From CBFHSF01 sp965658445 (GTDB lineage Bacteria; Bacteroidota; Bacteroidia; Flavobacteriales; Schleiferiaceae), in NCBI GenBank assembly GCA_965658445.1, contig CBFHSF010000004.1, forward strand, positions 1 through 64,000: a stretch of 64,000 nucleotides of DNA, written 5' to 3'. This document shows, one piece after another, positions 7,681 through 16,485 of this stretch (its first letter is position 1; each line of letters begins with the position of its first letter). Both the position numbers and the translations under genes were made by a program. The notes under the pieces were generated by a model. That model was not told where the DNA came from. It was given only the letters and a program-made list of their open reading frames with translations, and did no database searches.

Positions 7681-8580
7681 ATGAATCAGATTAGAGGGAA
7701 ACAGTTTAGAGGATCGGGAGTAGCACTAGTAACCCCGTTTACAGAATCTGGAGAAGTTGATTACAACGGATTGAGAAAATTGGTTACCCACGTAACCGAA
7801 GGGGGTATTAATTACCTAGTGGTTTTGGGAACCACCGGAGAATCGGCAACGCTTACCGCCGATGAAAAGAAGCAGGTAATCCAAACCGTAATTGACCAAA
7901 ATGCTGGGAAGTTGCCCGTTGTTTTGGGAATTGGAGGCAACAACACAGCCGCCGTAATCGATGCCATCAAAGCACAAGACTTTACTGGGATTGACGCCAT
8001 TCTATCGGTATCTCCATACTACAATAAGCCCACTCAAGAAGGAATTTACCAGCACTACAAAGCCATTGCGACATCTACTGAGATGCCCATCATCTTGTAC
8101 AACGTGCCGGGAAGAACTTCTTCTAACATTTCTGCAGATACCACATTGCGACTTGCCAATGACTTTGACAATGTAATAGCAGTCAAAGAGGCTTCTGGAG
8201 ATATGGAGCAAATCATGAAGATTTCTAAGGACAGACCGGAAGGATTCCTTTTGATTTCTGGTGACGACAACTTGACTTATCCTATGATTGCTGTAGGTGG
8301 AGATGGGGTGATTTCTGTTTCTGGACAGGGATATCCTCAAATTTTCTCGGCCATGGTAACAGAAGCTTTGGAAGGAAACTTCGCAACAGCTTTGCCCAAG
8401 CACAACGAGTTGTTTGAGGTGACTCAGCTCTTGTTTGCAGAGGGAAATCCCGGAGGAATTAAAGTGGCTTTGGAAGCTCAAGGAATCTGTGGTGCAGCGG
8501 TTAGATTGCCTTTATGGCCCATTTCTGAACACTTGGCCCTTGAGATTGTTAAACATACTAAACGCATACAAAACCTATAA
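7681..8580 (+). CDS. dapA: 4-hydroxy-tetrahydrodipicolinate synthase DapA
   Basis: Condenses pyruvate with aspartate semialdehyde in lysine and diaminopimelate synthesis. The usual residues are present: the GTTGES motif at 50-55, Tyr140, Arg145 in YNVPGRT, and the Schiff-base Lys169 in VIAVKEASG. The length of 299 residues is normal. It is tightly packed between DUF6913 and ferritin (two bases to the ferritin start), so it is part of the ligA operon. Confidence 0.96.
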   Translation: MNQIRGKQFRGSGVALVTPFTESGEVDYNGLRKLVTHVTEGGINYLVVLGTTGESATLTADEKKQVIQTVIDQNAGKLPVVLGIGGNNTAAVIDAIKAQDFTGIDAILSVSPYYNKPTQEGIYQHYKAIATSTEMPIILYNVPGRTSSNISADTTLRLANDFDNVIAVKEASGDMEQIMKISKDRPEGFLLISGDDNLTYPMIAVGGDGVISVSGQGYPQIFSAMVTEALEGNFATALPKHNELFEVTQLLFAEGNPGGIKVALEAQGICGAAVRLPLWPISEHLALEIVKHTKRIQNL

Positions 8581-8582
8581 CT

Positions 8583-9095
8583 ATGTTATTAGAAACGATT
8601 CAAAACGCGTTAAATACTCAACTCAAGATCGAGTTGGAATCTTCGCACACTTACTTGGCAATGGCCTCTTGGGCAGAAAATCAAGGGTACCCAGGTACAG
8701 CTGAATTTCTATACCGTCATTCTGACGAGGAGAGACAACACATGCTCAAGTTGGTGAGATACATCAACGAGAGAGGAGGAGTGGCTTCCATTCCCAACAT
8801 CGATTTGCCTCCCATTAAAATTGATGGTTTAACCGCGTTATTTCAAAAATTATTGGACCACGAAGTGGCCGTAACGCAAAGTATCAACGAGGTAGTTGAC
8901 CAAACGCTTCAAGCCAAAGATTACTCTACGCACAATTTTATGCAGTGGTATGTAGCCGAGCAGTTGGAAGAAGAAGCCTTGGCCAGAGAAATCATGGATA
9001 GACTCAACCTAATCGGAAATGACAAAGGTGGATTATACCTTTTTGATAGAGATATTTCAACTTTTGAAGGTACAGCTCCTGACACTCAGCAGTAA
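8583..9095 (+). CDS. ftnA: Non-haem ferritin
   Basis: Iron-storage ferritin of 170 residues forming a four-helix bundle. Ferroxidase-centre ligands are recognisable: Glu17 in the IELESSHTYLAMA helix, then DEERQH in helix B. It has no haem-type bacterioferritin features. It is the last gene of the prmC-ligA-dapA cluster and is followed at 9188 by a strong terminator. No iron-responsive site is evident directly upstream, since only two bases separate it from dapA. Confidence 0.93.
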   Translation: MLLETIQNALNTQLKIELESSHTYLAMASWAENQGYPGTAEFLYRHSDEERQHMLKLVRYINERGGVASIPNIDLPPIKIDGLTALFQKLLDHEVAVTQSINEVVDQTLQAKDYSTHNFMQWYVAEQLEEEALAREIMDRLNLIGNDKGGLYLFDRDISTFEGTAPDTQQ

Positions 9096-9187
9096 AACGC
9101 TACGCTGACGTTTGCTGTTGGTTTTTCAATTTAATTGGAATCGATTGTAAACGATTAAATAGTAAGCGTAAAAAATAAACACACACG

Positions 9188-9226
9188 CCGCATTCAGATA
9201 TAGTGTCTGGGTGCGGTTTTTCTTTT
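9188..9226 (+). terminator. Rho-independent terminator after ferritin
   Basis: Arms 9188-9198 and 9206-9216 pair over 11 bases (two G-T wobbles) around a seven-base loop, followed by TTTTTCTTTT. It closes the prmC to ferritin unit. Confidence 0.88.
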
Positions 9227-9315
9227 TGATAATCGATGATGGAATTCAAGATTTGATAAATCTCCTATAATACTCGGGTTACTTGGGGTTCTGATTTTTG
9301 TTAAAACAAACTCAC

Positions 9316-10152
9316 ATGACAAAAAGAGTAGTCGAGACCGTTGTAATTTCTGATATCCACCTAGGAACCTACGGATGTCACGCCAAAGAACTCAATCAAT
9401 ATCTTAAGTCCATACAGCCAAAAAAGCTCATCCTCAATGGGGATATTATTGATATCTGGCAATTCCGAAAGCGATACTTCCCAAAATCCCATTTAAAAGT
9501 TCTCAAGCGCTTTATTAGCATGGCTTCTAAGGGAACCGAAGTCTATTATCTCACGGGAAACCACGATGAGTTTTTAAGGCGTTTCACAGATCTAAACCTT
9601 GGCAATATTCACCTATTGGACAAAATGGTTTTGCCTTTAGAAGAAGACAAAAAAGCCTGGATCTTCCACGGAGATATTTTTGATGCCAGCATTCATCACG
9701 CCAAGTGGATTGCCAAGCTGGGAGGTTGGGGATATGACTTTTTGATTTTGCTCAATCGCGCTACCAATTGGTTTTTGGACAAAATGGGGAAGGAACGCTA
9801 CAGCTTGTCGAAAAAAATCAAAAGTTCTGTAAAGAAGGCGGTTTCTTTTATCACGGATTTTGAGGAGACTGCCATTTCCCTCGCATTGTCACAAGGATAT
9901 GATTACGTAATTTGTGGTCATATTCATCAACCTGAAAAAAGAGTTGTTAAAAAAGGTAATGCTGAAGTCATGTACCTAAACAGCGGAGACTGGATAGAGA
10001 ATCTAACCGCCCTGGAATACAACCAAGGAGAGTGGAGCATCTATCAACACCCCGTTGCTGGAACGGTACAAGAAGTGGAAGGCGATGATGTAGAGTGGCC
10101 AAACCTCGACATCCAAGCATTGATAGAAAAAGTAACCGAAAAAACCAATTAA
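9316..10152 (+). CDS. LpxH-like metallophosphoesterase (UDP-2,3-diacylglucosamine diphosphatase family)
   Basis: A calcineurin-type phosphoesterase with all metal motifs in order: ISDIHLG, GDIIDIW, TGNHDE, HGDIFD and CGHIHQP. This layout is that of LpxH/LpxH2-type enzymes, which cleave UDP-2,3-diacylglucosamine to lipid X in lipid A synthesis. The substrate here is inferred from the family. Length from ATG 9316 is 278 residues. A TTG at 9298 would add six residues. It is followed 42 bases later by a glycosyltransferase, a pairing that suits an envelope role. Confidence 0.82.
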   Translation: MTKRVVETVVISDIHLGTYGCHAKELNQYLKSIQPKKLILNGDIIDIWQFRKRYFPKSHLKVLKRFISMASKGTEVYYLTGNHDEFLRRFTDLNLGNIHLLDKMVLPLEEDKKAWIFHGDIFDASIHHAKWIAKLGGWGYDFLILLNRATNWFLDKMGKERYSLSKKIKSSVKKAVSFITDFEETAISLALSQGYDYVICGHIHQPEKRVVKKGNAEVMYLNSGDWIENLTALEYNQGEWSIYQHPVAGTVQEVEGDDVEWPNLDIQALIEKVTEKTN

Positions 10153-10194
10153 CAGGCTCTTTGTAATCCTGTTGTCTAGTTATTCATAACCGTC

Positions 10195-11169
10195 GTGAAG
10201 AAAGTCCTATACGCCATTCAAGGAACGGGGAATGGCCATGTTGCTCGAGCCCGTGAAGTCATACCTATATTGCAGAAATACTGTGATTTGGATGTGCTCT
10301 TAGCGGGGAATCAAAGTGAAGTTTCTCTTCCTGTAAAGCCCAAATTTCAATTGAGGGGACTGACCTTCGAATACTCCAATAATGGAGGAATTGATTATGT
10401 AAAAACGCTATTTACCAACAATCCCTTTCGATGGTTGAAAGAGGTGCACACCCTACCGGTAGAAGATTACGATTTGGTGATCAATGACTTTGAAGGCGTT
10501 TCTGCCTATGCCGCGAGGAAAAGGGGAGTGCCTACGGTTTCACTGAGTCATCAATGCAGTCTTCTCACACCATTGGCGCCAAGACCCAAGAAGAGGTCGA
10601 TGATAGGGGAATGGATTCTCAAATACTACGCTCCCACGGATCAAAAAATTGGGTTTAACTTCTTTTCTTACGACGATTTTGTTCATCCACCGGTAATCCG
10701 AAAAGAAATCCGTGAATTGGAGTTTGTGGATCTGGGGCACATCACGGTCTACCTGCCGGCATATTCCGATACTACATTGGGTGAGGTATTTGGAAACTAC
10801 CCCAATCATACCTTTCAAATCTTTTCCAAAACGGCCAAAGAAATTAAAACGATAGGAAATTGCACCTTCTTTCCTGCGAGTTCAGAAACCTATGTTGAAA
10901 GTTTCCGGACCTGTTCGGGATTGCTCACCGGGGCTGGCTTTGAAGCGCCTAGTGAAGCGCTTTTTGCCGGTAAAAAGCTGGCGGTTATTCCCATTGGTGG
11001 TCAGTATGAGCAAAAGTGTAATGCGGCTTCACTAAAGATGCTTGGCGTGCCAGTGTTCAATAAACTTCAGGCAGACCATCACCTAAAAAAGTGGTTAGAA
11101 TCGGAAGGGGGGAGGCAAATGGATTTCCCAGATACCACCGAAGAAATCATCGCAAAACTTTTGCTTTGA
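10195..11169 (+). CDS. MurG/MJ1255-like glycosyltransferase
   Basis: A 324-residue GT-B-fold glycosyltransferase of the MJ1255 type. The N-terminus KVLYAIQGTGNGHVARA has the glycine-rich donor/acceptor loop and conserved GH of this group. The C-terminal half contains GLLTGAGFEAPSEALFAGK and PIGGQYEQKCNA, which match the nucleotide-sugar binding region of MurG-like enzymes. It starts at GTG 10195. No membrane segment is seen. Together with the LpxH-like gene it may act on a glycolipid, but donor and acceptor cannot be read from sequence. Confidence 0.8.
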   Translation: MKKVLYAIQGTGNGHVARAREVIPILQKYCDLDVLLAGNQSEVSLPVKPKFQLRGLTFEYSNNGGIDYVKTLFTNNPFRWLKEVHTLPVEDYDLVINDFEGVSAYAARKRGVPTVSLSHQCSLLTPLAPRPKKRSMIGEWILKYYAPTDQKIGFNFFSYDDFVHPPVIRKEIRELEFVDLGHITVYLPAYSDTTLGEVFGNYPNHTFQIFSKTAKEIKTIGNCTFFPASSETYVESFRTCSGLLTGAGFEAPSEALFAGKKLAVIPIGGQYEQKCNAASLKMLGVPVFNKLQADHHLKKWLESEGGRQMDFPDTTEEIIAKLLL

Positions 11170-11213
11170 TTACCGGGGGAAACAACATAGTTTAGTGCTG
11201 CTCGTTTTACCCC

Positions 11214-11244
11214 TTTACAAATCCCTATAAATACCTTACTTTTG
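11214..11244 (+). promoter_or_regulatory. bamD promoter, TTTA-N19-TACTTTTG
   Basis: TACTTTTG at 11237-11244 is an exact TAnnTTTG match, with TTTA 19 bases upstream. The bamD ATG follows after four bases (CCGC), predicting a leaderless or nearly leaderless message. Confidence 0.6.
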
Positions 11245-11248
11245 CCGC

Positions 11249-12073
11249 ATGAAGTTGAAAACTTTCTATAGTGTATTGAACAAGACGTTAGCGGTCTTCG
11301 GACTGGTTTTACTATTGTCCGCCTGTGGTGAGTACCAGCGCGTTCTCAAGAGTACTGACATTGAGTACAAATTTGAGAAAGCCGTTGAGTACTACGAAGC
11401 CGGTAAATACGACAAGGCCTATCCGCTTTTTGACGAACTCAACACGTTGTTTAGAGGAACTCAGAAAGCTAAGGATGTGTATTTCTACTACGCCTCCACG
11501 CTATACGGAATGGGAGATTATATCTTGGCAGGATATCACTTCAAGAACTTTACGGAGACGTTTCCCAGTAATGAAAAAGCAGAGGAGGCCGCTTTTATGA
11601 CGGCGTACTGCTATTACTTGGAATCTCCAAAGTCTAGTTTGGATCAGACCTTTACGTACAAGGCCATCAATGAACTTCAACTGTTTGTAAACCGTTACCC
11701 CACGAGTAAGTGGTTGCAGGAGAGCAATGATTTGATGGACGATATGCGTTCTAAGTTGGAAGAAAAGTCCTTTTACATTGCAAAGGGATACCACAGAACG
11801 CAGTACTATCAGGCAGCGGTAACGGCATTTACGAATTCTCTCAATGAGTTTCCCGATACGCCATACCGCGAAGAGTCTATGTACCTAAAGTTGGAATCTG
11901 CTTACGAGTTGGCGAGAAACAGTATCACCACCAAGCAACTCCAGAGGTATAAAGAAACGCTTACGGCGTATTACGAGTTTAAGCAAAACTATCCACAGAG
12001 TAAGTGGAATATTGAAGCGGAGCGAATTTTTGTTCGCACCAACGACCATATTAAGGAGCTAAAAAGTATCTAA
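11249..12073 (+). CDS. bamD: Outer membrane assembly lipoprotein BamD
   Basis: A component of the beta-barrel assembly complex at the inner face of the outer membrane. It has a lipoprotein signal peptide with lipobox LSAC and Cys26 as the acylated residue, followed by TPR-like repeats, for example YEAGKYDKAYPLFDEL and the tryptic-rich FPSNEKAEEAAFMTAYCYY region. The 274-residue length is normal. It leads a run with the omega-like subunit (two bases downstream), coaBC, DUF4835 and recN, an order I recognise from other Bacteroidota. Confidence 0.93.
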   Translation: MKLKTFYSVLNKTLAVFGLVLLLSACGEYQRVLKSTDIEYKFEKAVEYYEAGKYDKAYPLFDELNTLFRGTQKAKDVYFYYASTLYGMGDYILAGYHFKNFTETFPSNEKAEEAAFMTAYCYYLESPKSSLDQTFTYKAINELQLFVNRYPTSKWLQESNDLMDDMRSKLEEKSFYIAKGYHRTQYYQAAVTAFTNSLNEFPDTPYREESMYLKLESAYELARNSITTKQLQRYKETLTAYYEFKQNYPQSKWNIEAERIFVRTNDHIKELKSI

Positions 12074-12075
12074 TA

Positions 12076-12408
12076 ATGACGGATTTTAAGAAAATCAACG
12101 CAGCACGCAACACAGAGACTCGCAGTTTGAATGAGATCGATTCTCAAACGAGCAACATCTACGAAGCCTTGGCCATTGTAGCTAAGAGAGCGGAGCAGAT
12201 CAACGACGAGATGAGAGAAGAGCTGCACGAAAAATTGCAAGAGTTTGCCTCTAACCAAGAATCTCTAGAAGAGATCTTTGAAAACAAGGAGCAAATCGAG
12301 GTTTCGAGATTCTACGAGAGTCTTCCCAAGCCTACAGCCATCGCTCTTCAAGAGTGGTTGGAAGAAAACGTTTACCACAGGAATCCAAGCGAAGGAGACC
12401 AAAAATAA
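12076..12408 (+). CDS. rpoZ: RNA polymerase omega-like subunit (Bacteroidota type)
   Basis: A 110-residue protein with the Bacteroidota omega pattern: TETRSLNEIDSQTSNIYEALAIVAKRAEQIN resembles the conserved helix of omega that contacts the beta-prime subunit. Omega assists assembly of RNA polymerase. The start follows the bamD stop by two bases, and coaBC begins five bases after its stop. The remainder is acidic and probably flexible. Confidence 0.85.
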   Translation: MTDFKKINAARNTETRSLNEIDSQTSNIYEALAIVAKRAEQINDEMREELHEKLQEFASNQESLEEIFENKEQIEVSRFYESLPKPTAIALQEWLEENVYHRNPSEGDQK

Positions 12409-12413
12409 GCCGC

Positions 12414-13619
12414 ATGTTGCGCGGTAAAAAAATCATTCTTGGCGTAACGGCAAGTATAGCGGCCTATAAGGCTTCTTTCTTGACGCGCCTTCTCATTAAA
12501 GCGGGCGCAGAGGTCAAAGTTGTTTTGACTCCTGCAGCCCGTGATTTTGTTACACCCCTTACGTTAAGTACGCTCTCCAAGAACCCCGTGCACATACACT
12601 TTACGCATGAGGAAGACGGTGGGCTTTGGACCAACCACGTGGATTTGGGTTTGTGGGCGGATCTTATGATCATAGCTCCAGCCACTTCAAATACCTTGGC
12701 CAAAATGGTAAGCGGAACCTGTGACAACCTGTTGATGGGAGTATACCTCTCGGCTAAATGTCCTGTGTTTGTAGCACCCGCTATGGATTTGGACATGTAC
12801 GCTCACCCTTCAACCCAAAGCAATCTCAAAGCCTTAGAATCTTACGGAAACCTCGTTATCCCGTCTGGTACAGGAGAGTTGGCCAGTGGCCTTTCTGGCG
12901 AAGGACGCATGGCGGAGCCTGAAGAGATTGTTGAATTCCTCGAAAAATACCTGGAGGATAAAGCCCCATTAAAGGGTCAAAACGTTTTGATCAACGCAGG
13001 ACCCACCCATGAACCCATTGATGCCGTTCGATTTATTGGAAATCACAGTACGGGTAAGATGGGGCACGCCTTAGCGGCGGAAGCGGTGGCACTCGGAGGT
13101 AATGTAACTTTGGTTTTGGGACCAACATCTGTCCCCCTTGATTTTACGGGGATGGAAGTGGTTAAGGTGCAAACCGCAGCGGAAATGCACAGAGCCATGG
13201 CGGATCGCTTTGACAATGCTCACATTACCATTTGTTCTGCAGCTGTAGCGGATTTTAAACCCACCAATGCTGCGGATCACAAGATCAAGAAAGACGGAGG
13301 TGTTCCCAAAATAGAATTAGAACCCACGGTGGATATCCTTAGTTCGCTAGGTCAATCGAAAAGGGGAGACCAACGCTTGATTGGATTTGCTCTGGAAACT
13401 CAGAACGAAAGAGAATACGCTGTGGGAAAGCTCCAGAAGAAGAATCTCGACGCCGTGGTCATGAATACTTTAAACGATGCGGGGGCAGGATTTGGACACG
13501 ATACCAATAAAGTTTACGTTTACTCTTCGGACGGGCAGTGGAAGGATCTAGAAATAGCTTCAAAATCGGAAGTGGCTCGTTTGCTTTGGAAACATTTTAC
13601 AACTCTATTTACCCTTTGA
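12414..13619 (+). CDS. coaBC: Bifunctional phosphopantothenoylcysteine decarboxylase/synthase CoaBC
   Basis: Joins cysteine to 4'-phosphopantothenate and decarboxylates the product in coenzyme A synthesis. The N-terminal CoaC flavoprotein has GVTASIAAYKA, the catalytic His in WTNHVDL, and PAMDLDMY, where Asp stands in the family's usual PAMN position. The CoaB half begins near LINAGPTHEPID with the VRFIGNHSTGKMG signature. I chose ATG 12414 (MLRGKK), because an ATG at 12354 would lie inside the omega-like gene. Length is 401 residues. Confidence 0.95.
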   Translation: MLRGKKIILGVTASIAAYKASFLTRLLIKAGAEVKVVLTPAARDFVTPLTLSTLSKNPVHIHFTHEEDGGLWTNHVDLGLWADLMIIAPATSNTLAKMVSGTCDNLLMGVYLSAKCPVFVAPAMDLDMYAHPSTQSNLKALESYGNLVIPSGTGELASGLSGEGRMAEPEEIVEFLEKYLEDKAPLKGQNVLINAGPTHEPIDAVRFIGNHSTGKMGHALAAEAVALGGNVTLVLGPTSVPLDFTGMEVVKVQTAAEMHRAMADRFDNAHITICSAAVADFKPTNAADHKIKKDGGVPKIELEPTVDILSSLGQSKRGDQRLIGFALETQNEREYAVGKLQKKNLDAVVMNTLNDAGAGFGHDTNKVYVYSSDGQWKDLEIASKSEVARLLWKHFTTLFTL

Positions 13620-13654
13620 TAAGAGCTCTTAAGCTCAAAAGCTCAATACACGCA

Positions 13655-14572
13655 ATGATCGCATACTCTAAAAGAACTCTTCTTCTCCTTGCTCTTTCGA
13701 TTTTCAGTTTTGGAAAGGTGGCTACGGCCCAAGAAATGAATGCTCAAGTACAGGTTTTGTACGATGCCATTCAGACAACCAATACTCAGATCTTTCAGAC
13801 GTTAGAAGCCGATCTTACCGAGTTTATCAATAACAATATTTGGACGGATGAGCGCTATGAAACAGAGGAGAGAATGCGTGCTTCTTTTGTTTTTAACATT
13901 ACTTCGTACTCCAATAAGACCTTTTCAGGCACCTTGCAAATCCAATCAAGTAGACCGGTCTACAACAGTGACTACCAATCCGTTACATTCAATCACTTAG
14001 ATAAACAAGTTTCTTTCACCTACATAGAAAATACCCGTCTAGAGTTTGTGGAAACGCAGCATTTGAGCAATTTGACATCCATTGTTGCTTTCTACACCTA
14101 TATCATGCTGGGAATAGAGCACGAGACCTTTCAGAAGGGGGCGGGAAAAACCTATTTCCAAAAATGTCAAACCATTGTTTCCAATGCCCAGAGTGATGGA
14201 ACTTCTACGGGATGGAGAAGTTTTGATGGAAACAAGACGCGCTTTTGGTTGGTAGACAACCTGACCAACCCTACGTTTGAGCCCATTCTCAATTGTTTGT
14301 ACATGTACCACAGACAAGGCTTGGACTTGATGTACGATACCAATACCCAAAAGACGGCCAAAGACAACATTCGCACTGCGTTAATCAGTTTAAAGGCCGT
14401 TCATCAGAAGCGTCCCAACTCCTTCCTTATGGAGATTTTCTTTGATACCAAATCGGACGAAATCGTGAGTATTTTCTCAGATGGCCCTCAGGTTGAAACT
14501 CAGGAATTGGTTTCTACCCTAGAAATCATGGATTCTGGGAACGCCAACAAGTACGAAAACATCGGAAAGTAG
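13655..14572 (+). CDS. DUF4835 family secreted protein (called PorD in some annotations)
   Basis: A 305-residue exported protein with a signal peptide ending at ATAQ (residues 1-22 or so). It matches the DUF4835 family found between coaBC and recN in Bacteroidota. I recall some databases naming it the T9SS protein PorD, but I cannot verify that here. The body is rich in aromatic and polar residues without membrane segments, suiting a periplasmic protein. The ATG at 13655 is taken because the signal peptide starts there. A frame extending back to 13538 overlaps coaBC. Confidence 0.82.
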   Translation: MIAYSKRTLLLLALSIFSFGKVATAQEMNAQVQVLYDAIQTTNTQIFQTLEADLTEFINNNIWTDERYETEERMRASFVFNITSYSNKTFSGTLQIQSSRPVYNSDYQSVTFNHLDKQVSFTYIENTRLEFVETQHLSNLTSIVAFYTYIMLGIEHETFQKGAGKTYFQKCQTIVSNAQSDGTSTGWRSFDGNKTRFWLVDNLTNPTFEPILNCLYMYHRQGLDLMYDTNTQKTAKDNIRTALISLKAVHQKRPNSFLMEIFFDTKSDEIVSIFSDGPQVETQELVSTLEIMDSGNANKYENIGK

Positions 14573-14731
14573 TCCAGGAATTTCCCATTAGTTACCGTTG
14601 ATAAATAGGTGAAAACCGGACCTCTACGCCCTGCATTTTTAGCGACGTCTTTTTTATATTGCACTCGTTAGATATCTTAGATTTTCCAATCATTTCCATT
14701 GGAATACAAGAGAAAACAAGAGTAATACTGA

Positions 14732-16387
14732 ATGATTACGAAATTATCCGTTTCTAATTACGCATTGATCGAGCGATTGGAGCTCAATCTAAAACCGGGT
14801 TTCACCACACTTACGGGGGAAACCGGAGCGGGAAAGTCCATTCTCTTGGGTGCTTTGGGTTTGTGTACAGGACAACGTGCCGATGTAAAGACCTTGAAGA
14901 ATCCTGACGTGAAATGCGTGGTAGAACTATTTTGTGATTTATCAAAATTGTCTTTGCAGTCCTTTTTTGAAGAAAACGATTTGGACTATGAGGTAGAAAC
15001 TATCATTCGCAGGGAGATTCTACCCTCTGGAAAATCAAGAGCCTTTGTCAATGACGTTCCCACGCGATTGGACGTCGTGGTTCAGCTTTCTAAGTATTTG
15101 GTGGATATTCATTCTCAGGGAGACACACTTTTGCTGAATAAAAACCAATACGCCTTGGATCTTCTGGATTCGATGGGGGAGTTGGAGGCTGAAGTTCAGC
15201 AATACCAAAAGGCCTTCCATCATTTAAAGGAGGCAGAGCGCAAGGTTCAAGACATCAAGGATTCTCAACAAGACGACGATATAGATTACCTGACGTTTCA
15301 ACTCAACGAATTGAGTGCTCTCCAGATTTCAGAGACGGAGGCAGAAGAAATGGAAAGTACTCTGGAACAGTTGCAAAATGCTGAGTCCATCCAAGAATCT
15401 CTTTCTGCTGCACATTCCCTTTTGGACGATGAAAGCAGGGGAGCAATGACCGCCTTGCGGGATGCCTTATATCAGATTCAGAGCATAGAACGCTATTCCA
15501 CCGCAGCGGGAGAACTCGCCAAGCGATTGGAATCTTCTCGCATAGAATTGGAGGATATCTCCTCCGAAATTCAAGAGTTGTCTTTCTCCTTAGACACGGA
15601 TCCTCAGACGCTTCAGCAACTGACCGAAAAATGGGACTTGTTTCAGACTCTTTTGAGAAAACACAAAGTGGAGACTCGATCGGAACTCCAGCAAGTAGAG
15701 GAACAAATAGCAGAAAGAGTGCACACGCTGTCGCATTATCAAGAGAAATTGCAAGAGGCGGAATTGGAAAAAGCCAGGGCCCATCAATCGGCAGAGAAAT
15801 CTGCCGTTGCTCTGCACCAAGCGCGTAAAAAGGCCATTCCTCAAATTGAAGGACCGGTTTCGCAATATCTCACGGACCTCAATATGGGGCATTCTGAATT
15901 TGTGGTGGATTTAAAGCGCTCTGAAGAGCTTAGGCCATCGGGAGGGGATGAACTTACATTTATGTTCTCCGCCAACCCTGGAAGTGCTTTAAAACCCCTT
16001 TCTAAGGTGGCTTCTGGTGGTGAGATGTCCCGCGTAATGTTGGCGCTCAAGGCCATTTCGGCGCAAGCCAAAACTTTGCCCTCTATCATCTTTGATGAGA
16101 TAGATACGGGTATATCTGGAGAAACCGCAGAAAAAATGGCGAGAATCCTAAAGAGGATGGGGCGTGAAATGCAGGTCTTGGCCATTACACACCTACCTCA
16201 GATTGCCTCCTCTGGATTCCAACACCTCAAGGTAGAAAAGACCACCTATGAAAGAGATACGACGTCTACAATATTTCCCTTGGTGGCTGAAAAGCGCGTG
16301 GAAGAAATCGCCAGAATGCTTTCGGGGGTAGAAATGACAGAAGCCGCACTCAAAAACGCCGAACAGCTTTTGGAAAGTGCCAAATAG
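14732..16387 (+). CDS. recN: DNA repair protein RecN
   Basis: An SMC-like ATPase of 551 residues acting in double-strand break repair. The Walker A motif GETGAGKS lies at about 29-36. The central region (about 150-380) is charged and heptad-patterned, consistent with coiled coil. The ABC signature KVASGGEMSR and the Walker B segment IIFDEIDTGISG follow. It begins 159 bases after DUF4835. The interval contains TATATTGC-like sequence but no clear TAnnTTTG element. Confidence 0.96.
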   Translation: MITKLSVSNYALIERLELNLKPGFTTLTGETGAGKSILLGALGLCTGQRADVKTLKNPDVKCVVELFCDLSKLSLQSFFEENDLDYEVETIIRREILPSGKSRAFVNDVPTRLDVVVQLSKYLVDIHSQGDTLLLNKNQYALDLLDSMGELEAEVQQYQKAFHHLKEAERKVQDIKDSQQDDDIDYLTFQLNELSALQISETEAEEMESTLEQLQNAESIQESLSAAHSLLDDESRGAMTALRDALYQIQSIERYSTAAGELAKRLESSRIELEDISSEIQELSFSLDTDPQTLQQLTEKWDLFQTLLRKHKVETRSELQQVEEQIAERVHTLSHYQEKLQEAELEKARAHQSAEKSAVALHQARKKAIPQIEGPVSQYLTDLNMGHSEFVVDLKRSEELRPSGGDELTFMFSANPGSALKPLSKVASGGEMSRVMLALKAISAQAKTLPSIIFDEIDTGISGETAEKMARILKRMGREMQVLAITHLPQIASSGFQHLKVEKTTYERDTTSTIFPLVAEKRVEEIARMLSGVEMTEAALKNAEQLLESAK

Positions 16388-16485
16388 CACAAACGCTCAC
16401 TTTAACGCAAAACACGGAGCCACAACAGGAGCTACCAATAAAAATGGAGTATATTTACCGCTCCAAAACACGTAAATAATTACAG

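Noticed and set aside
8002..8481. 159-codon minus-strand open frame
   Set aside because: It is antisense to dapA, which has all active-site residues.
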